64,000 nt of DNA from Runella aurantiaca (GCF_003339505.1 NZ_QPIW01000005.1:124001-188000); one strand, 5' to 3'; shown: positions 53,068 through 62,833, numbered from the stretch's first letter. Made by a program: numbers and translations. The notes: generated by a model from the sequence alone, not told the origin.

Positions 53068-54504
53068 TCAGCAAACCTTTCGTACCTCCATTCCCAGCAA
53101 CGCGCCCAATTTTTCGATTTTTGAACTGATGTGCCCAATCCCAATGGCGCAATGATGCGCAGGGCCGTGGCTGTTCCAATCGTTGACAAATTTGCGGGCA
53201 CCGATGGAAAACTTATACCGACTGTTGGTGTTGCCAATCTCTAAAATCGGCCCCGCAACCGATTCTGCCTCGGCCACCAATAGCATTAGCCCACCGCCTC
53301 TTTTTTCTACCACCGACAATAGGGTAACGGGGCCATTTTTTACGCTCATTTCGACCGAAACGCCTTTCCCTACTTTGCCGTGGTAGACTTTCAAGGGGCG
53401 TACTTTGGTTTTACCTTCGGCAATGGCAATGTGCCCGGGGCCATCGTGGCCCATCAGCACCACATCGTCCGCGAAATCCATGGCGTAATATTCTGTAAAT
53501 GAACCGCCCACGCCAAAGCTGTCCATGATTTTCATGGCTTGGGCGTTTTTGATTTCGTATTCACCCGCCACGGGTACGCCGTTGGCGGTCAGTAGGGAAT
53601 TTCCCAAAATAATGGACGCAATCGCTTCTTCATTCTCTGGATTTCCCGTTCCTTTATAATAATACGCCATTGAGCCCAGCTTGTGTTTCTCCACCAAGCG
53701 CTCCAGCGCGACCGACGTAATCGCGGCTTTTTCAAGCTCTTCGGGCGGACAATCCGATTGAATATCAAAGGTTTTGTAAAATAATTGAAGACGTTCGGCG
53801 ATTTCATCCTGACTTACTTCTTTTCGTAGTTCCGCCAATTCTTCCACTTCCAACAATTCGATATGGCCACCGAAATGGGCGTAATGTTGGGTGAGGTCTG
53901 AATAAATATCCAACATTCCGCTGTAATAATGCCCCATGCAACCCAACCGATTGTAAGCCATGATATTGGCAACTTTGGCCGCCTCTACCCACTCGCCGAC
54001 TTCCCGCCAAGTTTCAGCGTCGTGGTGCAACATTCCCGTAATTTGGTGAAACCTAATCCCCACCCGATTGAAGACATTGGCGATTTCGGGTACGGGGCAA
54101 GCCGAACAGTACGCCAGCCATTCGCCCGTCATTTTGGTGCGGTCGGTCATCGCATTGAATGAGGTGTAATCAATGGCCGCTTCGGGCGATAAGTTGAGGA
54201 TGATAACAGGGACTTTGGCGCGTTGAACAACGGGCAAGACCGTCGAAGACAACGCGTAGGTAGTCACGTACAAAAAGATAATATCGACATCTTCGGTCTT
54301 GAACTGTTTTCCTGCTTCAAATGCTTTATCGGGCGAGTCCACCAATCCGACATTGACAATGTTTGCGTGAACGGTAGCCAATTTTGCCTCTACAACTCCC
54401 AGATAACCTTCTAAGCGCTCTTTTAATCCTTCAAACTGCGGCCAATACGTATCTAAACCAATGCCAAACAGTCCGATTCTTAAGGTTGTATTCAATTTCA
54501 TCAT
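53068..54504 (-). CDS. L-fucose/L-arabinose isomerase-like sugar isomerase
   Basis: 478 residues (the second Met at 54501 is also possible). The fold is that of the fucose/arabinose isomerase group: RIGLFGIGLDTYWPQFEGLK, VDIIFLYVTTYALSSTVLPV, FNAMTDRTKMTGEWLAYCSACP and VGGSFTEYYAMDFADDVVLMGHDGPGHIA. The last block resembles the metal-binding region. Members convert aldoses to ketoses. Substrate not identifiable. The AraC regulator is divergent from it, so it is likely the target. Confidence 0.8.
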   Translation of the reverse strand: MMKLNTTLRIGLFGIGLDTYWPQFEGLKERLEGYLGVVEAKLATVHANIVNVGLVDSPDKAFEAGKQFKTEDVDIIFLYVTTYALSSTVLPVVQRAKVPVIILNLSPEAAIDYTSFNAMTDRTKMTGEWLAYCSACPVPEIANVFNRVGIRFHQITGMLHHDAETWREVGEWVEAAKVANIMAYNRLGCMGHYYSGMLDIYSDLTQHYAHFGGHIELLEVEELAELRKEVSQDEIAERLQLFYKTFDIQSDCPPEELEKAAITSVALERLVEKHKLGSMAYYYKGTGNPENEEAIASIILGNSLLTANGVPVAGEYEIKNAQAMKIMDSFGVGGSFTEYYAMDFADDVVLMGHDGPGHIAIAEGKTKVRPLKVYHGKVGKGVSVEMSVKNGPVTLLSVVEKRGGGLMLLVAEAESVAGPILEIGNTNSRYKFSIGARKFVNDWNSHGPAHHCAIGIGHISSKIEKLGALLGMEVRKVC

Positions 54505-54688
54505 ACGTTAGAATTCACACCAAATGGTAGTACACTCAAAATATAAATATCACTTTGTACAACAACAGACTGGCCCATTTTAAAAACAAAGCAGTATTAC
54601 AAAGCAATTATAGTAATATTCCACAAATAAATAGTATTTTCGACCATCCACAAATGACCATTTTGATTATTGTTTTATATTTTTTGAT

Positions 54689-55567
54689 ATGAAATTATTT
54701 AGAAAATACTTCACCTTTGACCCCGGCACAAACGAACAAAATCAGGGAATAAACATCCTCAATGTAGGGCACAATATTCACCCCGCCAATCACCCCTACC
54801 CCGACATCCAACACCCTGACGACTACTATTTTGAGTGGGAAAAAGGTAGAAGCCTGAAAGAGTACCAAATCATTTATATTTCCAAAGGAGAGGGCTATTT
54901 TGAGGCCAACGGCCTCCCCTCGCAAGTCATCGAAGAAGGGACCATTATTTTGCTGTATCCCGGAGTTTGGCACCGCTATCGTCCCAAAGAAAAAACGGGC
55001 TGGGAAGAATATTGGGTGGGGTTTTCGGGCACATACGCCCATTATTTATTAGAACAAGAATGTTTTAATCCCCAAAATCCAATCATTAAAGTAGGTTTTA
55101 ACGCTGAATTCTTGGATACTTTTTCGAAGCTCATTGAGGTGATTGAAGCTCGTGGCGACTCCTTCCAAAAACTATCTTCTTTTCAGCTCATTCACCTTTT
55201 GGGAATCGTGTACGCATCGGTGTTATTGTCTAACCAAAAGATGTCGAGAAAAGAAGAAATCATTGATAAAATACGGGACGAAATCCACAAAAACTGGAAT
55301 AAAGACATTGACTTTGAAGCACTTGCACAAAAATTCAATCTAAGCTATATCTGGTTTCGAAAAACCTTCAAAGAAGTGCTAGGCACCTCACCCAACCAAT
55401 ACCACCTTACCCTTAAATTGCGCAAAGCGGAGCAACTCATTCAGGAAAGCAATCTGACTTTGGCCGAAATTGCGTATCAATCTGGCTTTGAATCTGAGTT
55501 TTATTTTTCGAGAATTTTCAAAAAGAAGATGAATTATAACGCTTCGGAGCTACGCAAGAAGAAGTAA
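54689..55567 (+). CDS. AraC family transcriptional regulator (sugar-responsive type)
   Basis: 292 residues. The N-terminal cupin-type ligand domain includes YQIIYISKGEGYFEANG and VIEEGTIILLYPGVWHRYRP. The C-terminal double helix-turn-helix has FNLSYIWFRKTFKEVLGTSPNQYHLTLKLRKAEQLIQESNLTLAEIAYQSGFESEFYFSRIFKKKM. It is divergent from the isomerase gene with 184 bp between, which fits local regulation of sugar use. Confidence 0.87.
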   Translation: MKLFRKYFTFDPGTNEQNQGINILNVGHNIHPANHPYPDIQHPDDYYFEWEKGRSLKEYQIIYISKGEGYFEANGLPSQVIEEGTIILLYPGVWHRYRPKEKTGWEEYWVGFSGTYAHYLLEQECFNPQNPIIKVGFNAEFLDTFSKLIEVIEARGDSFQKLSSFQLIHLLGIVYASVLLSNQKMSRKEEIIDKIRDEIHKNWNKDIDFEALAQKFNLSYIWFRKTFKEVLGTSPNQYHLTLKLRKAEQLIQESNLTLAEIAYQSGFESEFYFSRIFKKKMNYNASELRKKK

Positions 55568-55573
55568 TCAACT

Positions 55574-56269
55574 TCACCACCGCATCCTGAAGCCTACGCC
55601 GTGGATTCCTTCAATCTTGATATTAGGGTCGTCGCAAAGGTATTTACGCAAGCGCGACATAAAAACGTCAAGGCTGCGCCCCATAAAATAATCATCGTCG
55701 CCCCAGATGGCTTTGAGCAAGTCTTCGCGTTTGATGATCTGATTGCGACGCTCAGCCAAATAGCGTAGAACTTCGGCTTCACGAAAGGTCAAATCCTGCG
55801 TTTTACCGTTGATTTGGAGGTGTAATTTTTCAAAATCAAACACATAATTGCCTACTTTGATTACCTCTGGCGTTTGTGTTATTGATTCATTAGCTTGATT
55901 TTTTTGGCTTCGGCGTAAAAAAATGGCTATTTTGAGTACCAACTCTTCCATGCTAAAGGGCTTGGTGAGGTAATCGTCTGCGCCGATTCGGAGGCCGTGG
56001 AGTTTGTCTTCTTGCAACGAGCGCGCCGTCAAAAAAAGAATGGGAACCTGCGTGTCCTGTTGGCGAATTTTCTGTGCCAATGTAAATCCATCAAGGTGCG
56101 GCAACATCACATCCAACACGCATAAATCAAAAGGTTGCTGTTTTTGAAAAGTTTCTAACGCCTGCAATCCGTCCGTACAGTGGACGATGTCATAGTGGTG
56201 AAGTTCGAGGTTATCTTTGGTCACAAAACCCAAATTCGGGTCATCTTCAACATATAAAATACGGGGCAT
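55574..56269 (-). CDS. OmpR-family response regulator (RprY-like)
   Basis: 231 residues. Receiver domain PRILYVEDDPNLG..., phospho-acceptor Asp in LCVLDVMLPHLDG, conserved LFLTARS and DDYLTKPF. The C-terminal winged helix is QDLTFREAEVLRYLAERRNQIIKREDLLKAIWGDDDYFMGRSLDVFMSRLRKYL, characteristic of RprY-type regulators. The partner kinase lies 183 bp upstream on the same strand. Confidence 0.9.
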   Translation of the reverse strand: MPRILYVEDDPNLGFVTKDNLELHHYDIVHCTDGLQALETFQKQQPFDLCVLDVMLPHLDGFTLAQKIRQQDTQVPILFLTARSLQEDKLHGLRIGADDYLTKPFSMEELVLKIAIFLRRSQKNQANESITQTPEVIKVGNYVFDFEKLHLQINGKTQDLTFREAEVLRYLAERRNQIIKREDLLKAIWGDDDYFMGRSLDVFMSRLRKYLCDDPNIKIEGIHGVGFRMRW

Positions 56270-56452
56270 TTTTAGAGAATCTGTTATCAGTGAAATCGTA
56301 TCAGTAACGTCAAATTACTGCTCGTCGAGAATTTATGGCGGAAAGTACTGACAATTTTCTGACAATTCAAATGGCTCGGTCTTGTTCAATCGGACTTAAA
56401 AATAAACCCCAATGGAGACTGAAACCAACGGCACCTCGCTTCTGCGTATTCC

Positions 56453-57700
56453 CTATTTTTTTAATGGAATTAAAATCTTGAACTCGCTTCCCTTATTCAC
56501 TTCACTCTTGAGTTGGATTCTCCATTGGTGGGCTTTTACAATCTGCTGTACATAACTCAGGCCAATGCCAAACCCTTTTACATTGTGGACATTTCCAGTC
56601 GGAACCCGGTAAAACTTTTTAAAGACCTTATCTCTGTATTCAGGGGCAATTCCTATGCCATTGTCTTTTACCGACACCACCAATGCCCCATTTTCATTGA
56701 ATGTCTCCAACAAAATAACGGGGTTTTGGGGTGTATATTTAAAAGCGTTGTCAATTAAATTGCTGATGGCATTCGTAAAATGCATACGGTCTGCGTGAAT
56801 ATAAGGCTCCATAGCATTCAGGTGCAGAGTAAGGTCATTCTCGTACTTATGAGACACCGAAGTGATGATTTGATGGGCGTCGAGCCATTCAATGGAAAGC
56901 GGCAGTTTATTTTTCGCCGCTTTTGCCATATTCAACACCGTTTCTACTTGGGTTTGGAGGCGAAGGGCCTCCTCTTTGATAATCTCGGTGTATTTTTTGA
57001 GGCGTTCGGGCTGGTCTTTGATGGCGGGTGTATTGAGCACATCGGCCGCGATGCGTATGGTGGCAATAGGCGTTTGCAACTCGTGCGTCATATTATTAAT
57101 AAAATCGCGCTGTATTTCGGTGAGTTGTTTTTGTCGTAAAATCACAAACAGGGCATATCCGAAAAAACTAACTGCAATCAGCACCAGTAACGAAGACCAA
57201 ATCCAGCCCCTGAGATCGTTAATGACTGCACTATTTTGATTGGGAAAACGTACGCCAAAATAATAAGGATATTTATTGGATTTGAGCCAATTAGCCGTTT
57301 GAGTTGGGGTCTTGTTGTCATTACGGGTACTCAGGGCTACGCCATAAAACATTTTATTGCTGGCGCAATCATAAATTCCTACTTCAAAATCAGTAATAAT
57401 ATTATGCCTAACGAAGCTCGTTTTGAGGTAATGTTCCAAAATGCCCGGATCAACCATGGAATTGGTATTAACCAAAAAATAATTGGAAGAAAGCTGCTCT
57501 ACTGGGTTATTGTGCAGCATCACGGCGTTGAGCTGCGCAAGCTGCTCAGCCACTTCCTGCAAAGACACATGAACTTGTTGATTGAACTGGCGCTCCCCCA
57601 TGTCGAGGGCTTTTCTTACCCAATATATCTGAGTCACAATGACCCCAATGATGGACAATGTGGATAAAATTACCAGAAGGCGTATCGTTTTTCTTGACAT
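56453..57700 (-). CDS. Sensor histidine kinase (RprX-like)
   Basis: 415 residues. Two membrane segments enclose an extracytoplasmic sensor of about 140 residues (first TIRLLVILSTLSIIGVIVTQIYWV, second WSSLLVLIAVSFFGYALFVIL). Phosphorylated His in FINNMTHELQTPIATIRIAADVL, N box NLIDNAFKYTPQN, and G boxes DNGIGIAPEYRDKVF and GFGIGLSYVQQI. The HELQTP (rather than HELKTP) motif is seen in this group. The signal is unknown. Confidence 0.9.
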   Translation of the reverse strand: MSRKTIRLLVILSTLSIIGVIVTQIYWVRKALDMGERQFNQQVHVSLQEVAEQLAQLNAVMLHNNPVEQLSSNYFLVNTNSMVDPGILEHYLKTSFVRHNIITDFEVGIYDCASNKMFYGVALSTRNDNKTPTQTANWLKSNKYPYYFGVRFPNQNSAVINDLRGWIWSSLLVLIAVSFFGYALFVILRQKQLTEIQRDFINNMTHELQTPIATIRIAADVLNTPAIKDQPERLKKYTEIIKEEALRLQTQVETVLNMAKAAKNKLPLSIEWLDAHQIITSVSHKYENDLTLHLNAMEPYIHADRMHFTNAISNLIDNAFKYTPQNPVILLETFNENGALVVSVKDNGIGIAPEYRDKVFKKFYRVPTGNVHNVKGFGIGLSYVQQIVKAHQWRIQLKSEVNKGSEFKILIPLKK

Positions 57701-57858
57701 AAATACAGGCGTACGCTTTAATAATTAAAACTGCCTGTTGGCAATATTAACCAAAAAATACATACGAATTTAGGAGGTATACAGATTCTTATCGAACGAT
57801 TAACAAACCATTAACAAAAGTTGAGTTTTCATTAACACAGCCACTAAACCAAACACCA

Positions 57859-57866
57859 TACTTTTG
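57859..57866 (+). promoter_or_regulatory. Promoter -7 element before the DUF1573 gene
   Basis: TACTTTTG, fitting TAnnTTTG, 50 bp before the ATG. Confidence 0.4.
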
Positions 57867-57915
57867 AAACGTCAATTGATAAAAAAGTTTATTAACCTCT
57901 TAAAGACTTATTTTT

Positions 57916-58293
57916 ATGAAAAAAGTAACACTTCTTTTTTTATTCTTATTGGTTACCGCTTCTCTTGTTTTTGCAGGTGCAGTAGCCGCAACTTTTGGTT
58001 GGGTAGAAACCGACCATAATTTCGGACAAATAACACAGGGTAAGCCTGTTACAGCCGAATTCGCGTTCACCAACAAAGGTGCCGCTCCCCTAATCATCCA
58101 CAAGGCGTACGGCTCATGCGGGTGTACGGGGGTTGACTATCCCAAACAGCCTATTATGCCAGGAGCATCGGGTACAATCAAAGCGACTTTTAACGCCGCC
58201 GCCATTGGGACATTTAACAAAACGGTCACGGTAGAATCCAACGCGGAGGGTGGATTGGTGACGCTAAACATCCACGGAGAAGTCACAAAATAA
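57916..58293 (+). CDS. DUF1573 domain protein, exported
   Basis: 125 residues. Signal peptide MKKVTLLFLFLLVTASLVFAGAVAA. The mature part is one DUF1573 domain: HNFGQITQGKPVTAEFAFTNKGAAPLIIHKAYGSCGCTGVDYPKQPIMPGASGTIKATFNA, with the CGCT motif. Such domains are small Ig-like folds found in periplasmic Bacteroidetes proteins; no enzymatic role is known. Followed by a strong terminator. Confidence 0.9.
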   Translation: MKKVTLLFLFLLVTASLVFAGAVAATFGWVETDHNFGQITQGKPVTAEFAFTNKGAAPLIIHKAYGSCGCTGVDYPKQPIMPGASGTIKATFNAAAIGTFNKTVTVESNAEGGLVTLNIHGEVTK

Positions 58294-58339
58294 CGCACTC
58301 GGTCGGAAGTAAAAAAAGTACAACACAGTCATGAAGCAA

Positions 58340-58371
58340 ACAGGCGCACCCAGAAAGTGCGCCTGTCATTT
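58340..58371. terminator. Intrinsic terminator after the DUF1573 gene
   Basis: ACAGGCGCAC (58340-58349) and GTGCGCCTGT (58357-58366), 7-nt loop, then CATTTTTAT. It lies between convergent genes. Confidence 0.85.
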
Positions 58372-58389
58372 TTATAAAAACACAACTCG

Positions 58390-59625
58390 TTATTCTACAT
58401 AATCCAACTCTTTATGAAACGTTTCTTCCATGAGAAAAAGGGAAAGATACGCAATCGCAAAACAGAGCAGCGCCACCAATCCTCCTGCCGAAAGAGCCCC
58501 CATACTGGGTTTGAGGTATTGATATAGGGGGAGCGTCAGCAGTGTAGTGGCCCGCACAAAATTAGCTACGGTCGAAGTAGCCGTGGCGCGCAAATTGGTC
58601 CCGAAACTTTCGGCCGTTACCGTTAAAAACATGGCGATATAACCAATTGAAAAGCCCAAATATGCACACACGACATAAAAACTAGTCGCATCGGTGATAC
58701 CGCCGTAGAGGTAATAAATCACCCCCAACAACGTCATGGTGGTCATGATGCCAATTGCCCTGCGACGTGATTTGAGCCACTGACTCAACACCCCACTGAA
58801 CATATCTCCCACGACCATACCGACAAAAACGTACATCACACAACGTCCGGTCACTATCTCTTCCGTAATACCCAACGCCTTCGCAAATTCATTGCTAAAT
58901 GTAGCCAAAATTCCGATGACAAAATACGTAGGCACCCCGACCCCAATGCAACGCATATATTTCCAAAAACGGGCACTATCAGAAAAAAAAGCAGCCATAC
59001 TGCCACGCCTCAAACTTTGGGTTTTGGCCTGCTCAAACATCCCTGATTCATACACGCGTATCCGCAACAGCAGCAGTGCCAACCCCAAACCACCACCCGC
59101 AAAATACGTGGTGCGCCAGTCAAACCATGAGTTAGTAAGAAAAGCCACAACCGCACCCAAAAGTCCCACACTCGCCACAATCGAAGACCCATAACCGCGT
59201 AGCTTTTGGGGCAAAATCTCAGAAACCAACGTCAAACCTGCCCCCAATTCTCCCGCTAACCCTACCCCAGCCATAAAACGCAGAAAACCGTACAGCATAG
59301 GCGTTTGCACAAAACCGCACAAAATATTGGCCAGCGAATACATGATAATAGAGCCAAATAAGACCGAAAGCCGACCACGTTTATCGGCCAAAATCCCCCA
59401 TAAAATTCCCCCTATCAGCAATCCCGCCTGCTGCCAGTTGTAGATAGCAGCACCTACGCTCGACACTTCTTCAGGACTAAGTCCGAGGCTTTTGAGGCTT
59501 GGTACCCGTACGATGTTGAATACAATCAAATCATATACATCGACAAAATAGCCAAGCGCAGCCACAATAACGGGCAGACTCACTAAACGGCTTAAAGAGG
59601 TGGGTTCGGTACTGCTGTTTTTCAT
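58390..59625 (-). CDS. MFS transporter (metabolite/H+ symporter type)
   Basis: 411 residues from the ATG at 59625 (MKNSSTEPTSLSRLVSLPVIV); 59649 is also possible. Twelve membrane segments are expected. The loop 2-3 motif is GILADKRGRLSVLFGS, and the first helix has YFVDVYDLIVFNIV, as in the metabolite:H+ and aromatic-acid symporter groups. RFMAGVGLAGELGAGLTLVSEILP is the family's GxxxGGE-type helix. Substrate unknown. Confidence 0.88.
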   Translation of the reverse strand: MKNSSTEPTSLSRLVSLPVIVAALGYFVDVYDLIVFNIVRVPSLKSLGLSPEEVSSVGAAIYNWQQAGLLIGGILWGILADKRGRLSVLFGSIIMYSLANILCGFVQTPMLYGFLRFMAGVGLAGELGAGLTLVSEILPQKLRGYGSSIVASVGLLGAVVAFLTNSWFDWRTTYFAGGGLGLALLLLRIRVYESGMFEQAKTQSLRRGSMAAFFSDSARFWKYMRCIGVGVPTYFVIGILATFSNEFAKALGITEEIVTGRCVMYVFVGMVVGDMFSGVLSQWLKSRRRAIGIMTTMTLLGVIYYLYGGITDATSFYVVCAYLGFSIGYIAMFLTVTAESFGTNLRATATSTVANFVRATTLLTLPLYQYLKPSMGALSAGGLVALLCFAIAYLSLFLMEETFHKELDYVE

Positions 59626-59772
59626 AAAATTTTTAGCGGAAAGGGTCATCAGGAACGCAATTACGGAAAAAGGCGTTTTTGTGTAAAGCGATGAGGGGTA
59701 GATTTTATACTTTAAGGCATAAATCACCAAAAAATTCTCCCAAACGCATTTTTACGTTAATTTTCTTCCCAA

Positions 59773-59898
59773 ATGATGGAAACAATTGTCATCGGTTTGC
59801 TTTTTTTAGGAGCGTTGGGGTACGTTGGCAACCGCCTACGAAAAGAACTAAGCCCAAAAAAATCAGGTTGCGGCAAAGGCTGCGGGTGTGAGAAATAA
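59773..59898 (+). CDS. 41-residue FeoB-associated Cys-rich membrane-type protein
   Basis: Encodes MMETIVIGLLFLGALGYVGN, one membrane segment, then RLRKELSPKK and a short tail with three cysteines (SGCGKGCGCEK). This composition and length match the FeoB-associated cysteine-rich membrane protein family, thought to assist ferrous iron uptake. The start could also be the second ATG (59776). No feoA or feoB is in the window, so it stands alone between the MFS gene and gpsA. Confidence 0.7.
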   Translation: MMETIVIGLLFLGALGYVGNRLRKELSPKKSGCGKGCGCEK

Positions 59899-59981
59899 GG
59901 GTAAAGTTTAGGTGGCAAAGGGTAAAGTTGAGGCTTTTTTTGCAAGTTTGTGCTACGAAATTAGAACCGACAATCCTACCA

Positions 59982-60971
59982 ATGACATCAATCGCCGTAA
60001 TAGGTGGTGGCAGTTGGGCCACTGCTATTATCAAAATCCTGTCCGAAAACAACGTATCTCTCCGTTGGTGGCTACGTGACCGTGCCGCCGTTGACCACAT
60101 CCGGAAGCACCATTACAATCCCGATTATCTCCGTGACGTGCGCCTAAGCCCCCGAAAAGTAAAGACTTTTTCTAAAATTACCGACGCCCTCAACGGTGCC
60201 GAATACGTCATTTTGGCTATTCCTGCCGCTTTTGTTCAGGAACCGTTCCAAGGACTAACCGCCCAACATTTTGCGGGCAAACGGGTTGTTTCGGCCATTA
60301 AAGGCATGATTCCCGAAAAAAACTGTCTGGTTACAGACTGGGTAGAGGAGCGTTTTGAGGTACCACTGAGTCAAATTTCCGTCATTGCGGGCCCGTGTCA
60401 CGCCGAAGAAGTGGCGCTCGAAAAGCAATCTTACCTCACCATCGCCTCCACCGACGAAGCCTGCGCTTCGCATTTTGCCCAATTGATGAATTGTCGGTTT
60501 GTCACCGCCAACCCTTTGGTGGATTTGTACGGGGTTGAGTACGCCGCAGTGATGAAAAACATCGTGGCATTAGCCTGCGGCATCAGTCACGGATTGGGCT
60601 ACGGAGATAACTTTCAGGCGGTTTTGGTTTCCAACGCCATGCAAGAAATCCGCCGTTTTGTCAATGCCGTAGACCCGCGCGAGCGTGATTTGAGCGCCTC
60701 GGCTTACTTGGGCGATTTGCTCGTAACAGCCTATTCGCAATTTAGCCGCAACCGTACTTTTGGCAACATGATTGGGCGCGGGTACAGCGTTCAATCGGCC
60801 CAAATGGAAATGAAAATGATTGCCGAAGGCTACTACGCTGTCAACAGCATTTTTGAAATGAACAAGAAATACGGCGTTGAAATGCCCATCACAGAAGCCA
60901 CCTACAGGATTCTCTACGAGCGTCAGCCGCCAGCCACTGAAATTGGGTTGCTGAAAATGAAACTTCGGTAG
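59982..60971 (+). CDS. gpsA: NAD(P)H-dependent glycerol-3-phosphate dehydrogenase GpsA
   Basis: 329 residues from the ATG at 59982, where the Rossmann fold begins (MTSIAVIGGGSWATAIIKIL); the frame is open 18 codons further. Conserved blocks: VSAIKGMIPEKN, VIAGPCHAEEVA, and the catalytic lysine in YGVEYAAVMKNIVALACGISHGLGYGDN. It makes glycerol-3-phosphate from dihydroxyacetone phosphate for phospholipid synthesis. 83 bp after the small Cys-rich gene. Confidence 0.93.
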   Translation: MTSIAVIGGGSWATAIIKILSENNVSLRWWLRDRAAVDHIRKHHYNPDYLRDVRLSPRKVKTFSKITDALNGAEYVILAIPAAFVQEPFQGLTAQHFAGKRVVSAIKGMIPEKNCLVTDWVEERFEVPLSQISVIAGPCHAEEVALEKQSYLTIASTDEACASHFAQLMNCRFVTANPLVDLYGVEYAAVMKNIVALACGISHGLGYGDNFQAVLVSNAMQEIRRFVNAVDPRERDLSASAYLGDLLVTAYSQFSRNRTFGNMIGRGYSVQSAQMEMKMIAEGYYAVNSIFEMNKKYGVEMPITEATYRILYERQPPATEIGLLKMKLR

Positions 60972-61112
60972 CTACTAAGAAGCTGTTAGTAATAGCTTTA
61001 TAATCAATTATTTAAGCAGAACTATGGGGTTTTTGGCTTAAAAAGTATGTTGGGGTTGTCAAAAACAAAAAGTTAGGTTATCTTCAATAAACTGTACTCA
61101 ACGTTAATCGGT

Positions 61113-61487
61113 ATGAAAATCAAAAAGTACACCATTTCTGTTCTCAGCTATTTATTGCTGGGGTTTTGCGGCTGCAAAAAATCAGATGTTATTCCAATCA
61201 AAAGTTTAAGCTGTGACTGGCCTCCCAATTATTCCGTAGAAGCAAAAATAGTTGATATTGTCACTACCGTTCATCAGAGCTTTTGGGAGGACACAGCATA
61301 TATAATTCGGAATCCTAGTCTAACAGATACAGCTCCTTTTTGGGGAGCTTGTAATATGCCAGATAAAGCTAAAAAAGATGGAATCAAAGTCAAAGTAAGT
61401 GGCTATATAATCACATTCCCTGGGATTGAAGGAGTTCAGTTTAAACATGGAAGACCATTTGAATTGATTTCTATAGAATATTTATAA
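61113..61487 (+). CDS. Small lipoprotein of unknown function
   Basis: 124 residues. Lipoprotein signal MKIKKYTISVLSYLLLGFCGCKK, with the lipobox at LGFC|G. The mature part is beta-rich and has two further cysteines (SLSCDWPPN; GACNMPDK). I recognise no family. It starts 141 bp after gpsA and ends 14 bp before the AraC gene. Confidence 0.6.
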   Translation: MKIKKYTISVLSYLLLGFCGCKKSDVIPIKSLSCDWPPNYSVEAKIVDIVTTVHQSFWEDTAYIIRNPSLTDTAPFWGACNMPDKAKKDGIKVKVSGYIITFPGIEGVQFKHGRPFELISIEYL

Positions 61488-61501
61488 GCAAGCTATGCAT
61501 A

Positions 61502-62266
61502 ATGAGATTTGACAAATTCATTCCGACAGCGCAACTTAGCCCCTACATCAAATACTTTGTGGTGGCCGAAAATGCGCAGGAAAGCCAATACAAGGTTTTT
61601 CCTGCGTCGGGTCTTGTCATTGGATTTCAGTACCGTGGGCAGCTTTCAACGGTCATCAATAACGTGGAATTGAATTTGGAAACATCGGGCATAACGGGTA
61701 TTTCTGACCACTATAAACTCTTCAAAAACTCTGCCAACATCGGGACCCTCTTGGTTTACTTTACCGAAATCGGCTTTACGCACTTTACGGCAAGCCCCGC
61801 CCACGAACTATTTAACCAAAGCATTTCACTCGACGATATTTTTGACAAGAACAAAGTCCGTGAAGCGGAGGAAAAACTATCATCTGCCACGACGGATGTC
61901 CAGCGTATTCAGATTATTGAACAATTCTTTCTTTCGCACCTCAAAGACATTCAAAACGACCGACTTATCGTTGAGGCGGTCAAACTCATTTATCAGTCAA
62001 AAGGAGCCATTAAAATCAAGGAGTTAAACGAAAAGCTGTTTATTAGCCAAAGCCCTTTTGAGAAACGTTTCAGAAAATTAGTGGGCACTTCCCCTAAAAA
62101 ATTTGCTTCGATTGTTCGATTTAATACGGTATTAAATGATTTGAATGGCCCAAAATCGCTCACTGACATTTGCTACGAAAACAACTTTTTTGACCAAGCC
62201 CATTTTATCAAGGACTTCAAACAATACACGGGCGACACTCCCGAACAGTTTAAGCGGTTCTTATAA
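61502..62266 (+). CDS. AraC family transcriptional regulator
   Basis: 254 residues. An N-terminal sensor (FDKFIPTAQLSPYIKYFVVAENAQES..VFPASGLVIGFQYRG) is like those of the DUF6597-type AraC regulators. The helix-turn-helix domain is LFISQSPFEKRFRKLVGTSPKKFASIVRFNTVL...SLTDICYENNFFDQAHFIKDFKQYTGDTPEQF. It lies immediately before a DUF1398 gene that it may control. Confidence 0.85.
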   Translation: MRFDKFIPTAQLSPYIKYFVVAENAQESQYKVFPASGLVIGFQYRGQLSTVINNVELNLETSGITGISDHYKLFKNSANIGTLLVYFTEIGFTHFTASPAHELFNQSISLDDIFDKNKVREAEEKLSSATTDVQRIQIIEQFFLSHLKDIQNDRLIVEAVKLIYQSKGAIKIKELNEKLFISQSPFEKRFRKLVGTSPKKFASIVRFNTVLNDLNGPKSLTDICYENNFFDQAHFIKDFKQYTGDTPEQFKRFL

Positions 62267-62354
62267 AAAACGATTTTTTACAATGACAGCGCCTTCGTTT
62301 TGAGGACTTTTGCATTGTACAAATCATCGTTTAACGACCAAAAAATCAAAACCA

Positions 62355-62744
62355 ATGTTTACTGTAGACCAAATTAAAGCCGCCCATTCAAAAGTAAAAT
62401 CGGGTGCCGATTTTCCCAACTATATTCAAGAAATGATTCAATTGGGTGTAACGTCCTACGAAACCTACGTGTCGGACGGACACACAGACTATTTTGGGAA
62501 AGATGCCTACCAAACTTCAACTACCCCGACGTATGATACCCTGTTTATTGCCGAAATAAGCAATGCCGAACAATTCAAAATTGACCTAAAAGCGCATCAG
62601 CAAGGCCAAACCGATTATCCTACTTTTTGCAAAGACTGCGCAAAATCGGGCATCGAAAAATGGACAGTTACAATGGACAAAATGACTTGTACCTACTATG
62701 ACAAGGCCGAAAATGAACTATTGACGGAAATAATACCACAATAA
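62355..62744 (+). CDS. DUF1398 family protein
   Basis: 129 residues from the ATG at 62355 (MFTVDQIKAAHSKVKSGADFPNYIQEM). The pattern LGVTSYETYVSDGHTDYFG and the C-terminal CKDCAKSGIEKWTVTMDKMTCTYYD match the DUF1398/YbcV-type family. Function unknown. 88 bp after the AraC gene. Confidence 0.8.
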   Translation: MFTVDQIKAAHSKVKSGADFPNYIQEMIQLGVTSYETYVSDGHTDYFGKDAYQTSTTPTYDTLFIAEISNAEQFKIDLKAHQQGQTDYPTFCKDCAKSGIEKWTVTMDKMTCTYYDKAENELLTEIIPQ

Positions 62745-62797
62745 AACAGCCGTAGAAAACCCCAAAATTCAGGCGGTTGTGGGGCAAATGAAAAAAA

Positions 62798-62833
62798 AAT
62801 TTGGGCCGCCTTTTGCGAAGGGCGGCCCAAATT
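62798..62833. terminator. Bidirectional terminator-type hairpin
   Basis: AATTTGGGCCGCC (62798-62810) and GGCGGCCCAAATT (62821-62833), perfect 13-bp stem with a 10-nt loop; A-tract upstream. It fits the 3' end of the DUF1398 gene. Confidence 0.8.

Noticed and set aside
57408-57420. GCCTAAC-like match in the histidine-kinase gene as a second attC core
   Set aside because: It lies in the middle of an intact conserved gene without palindromic surroundings, so it is a chance match.
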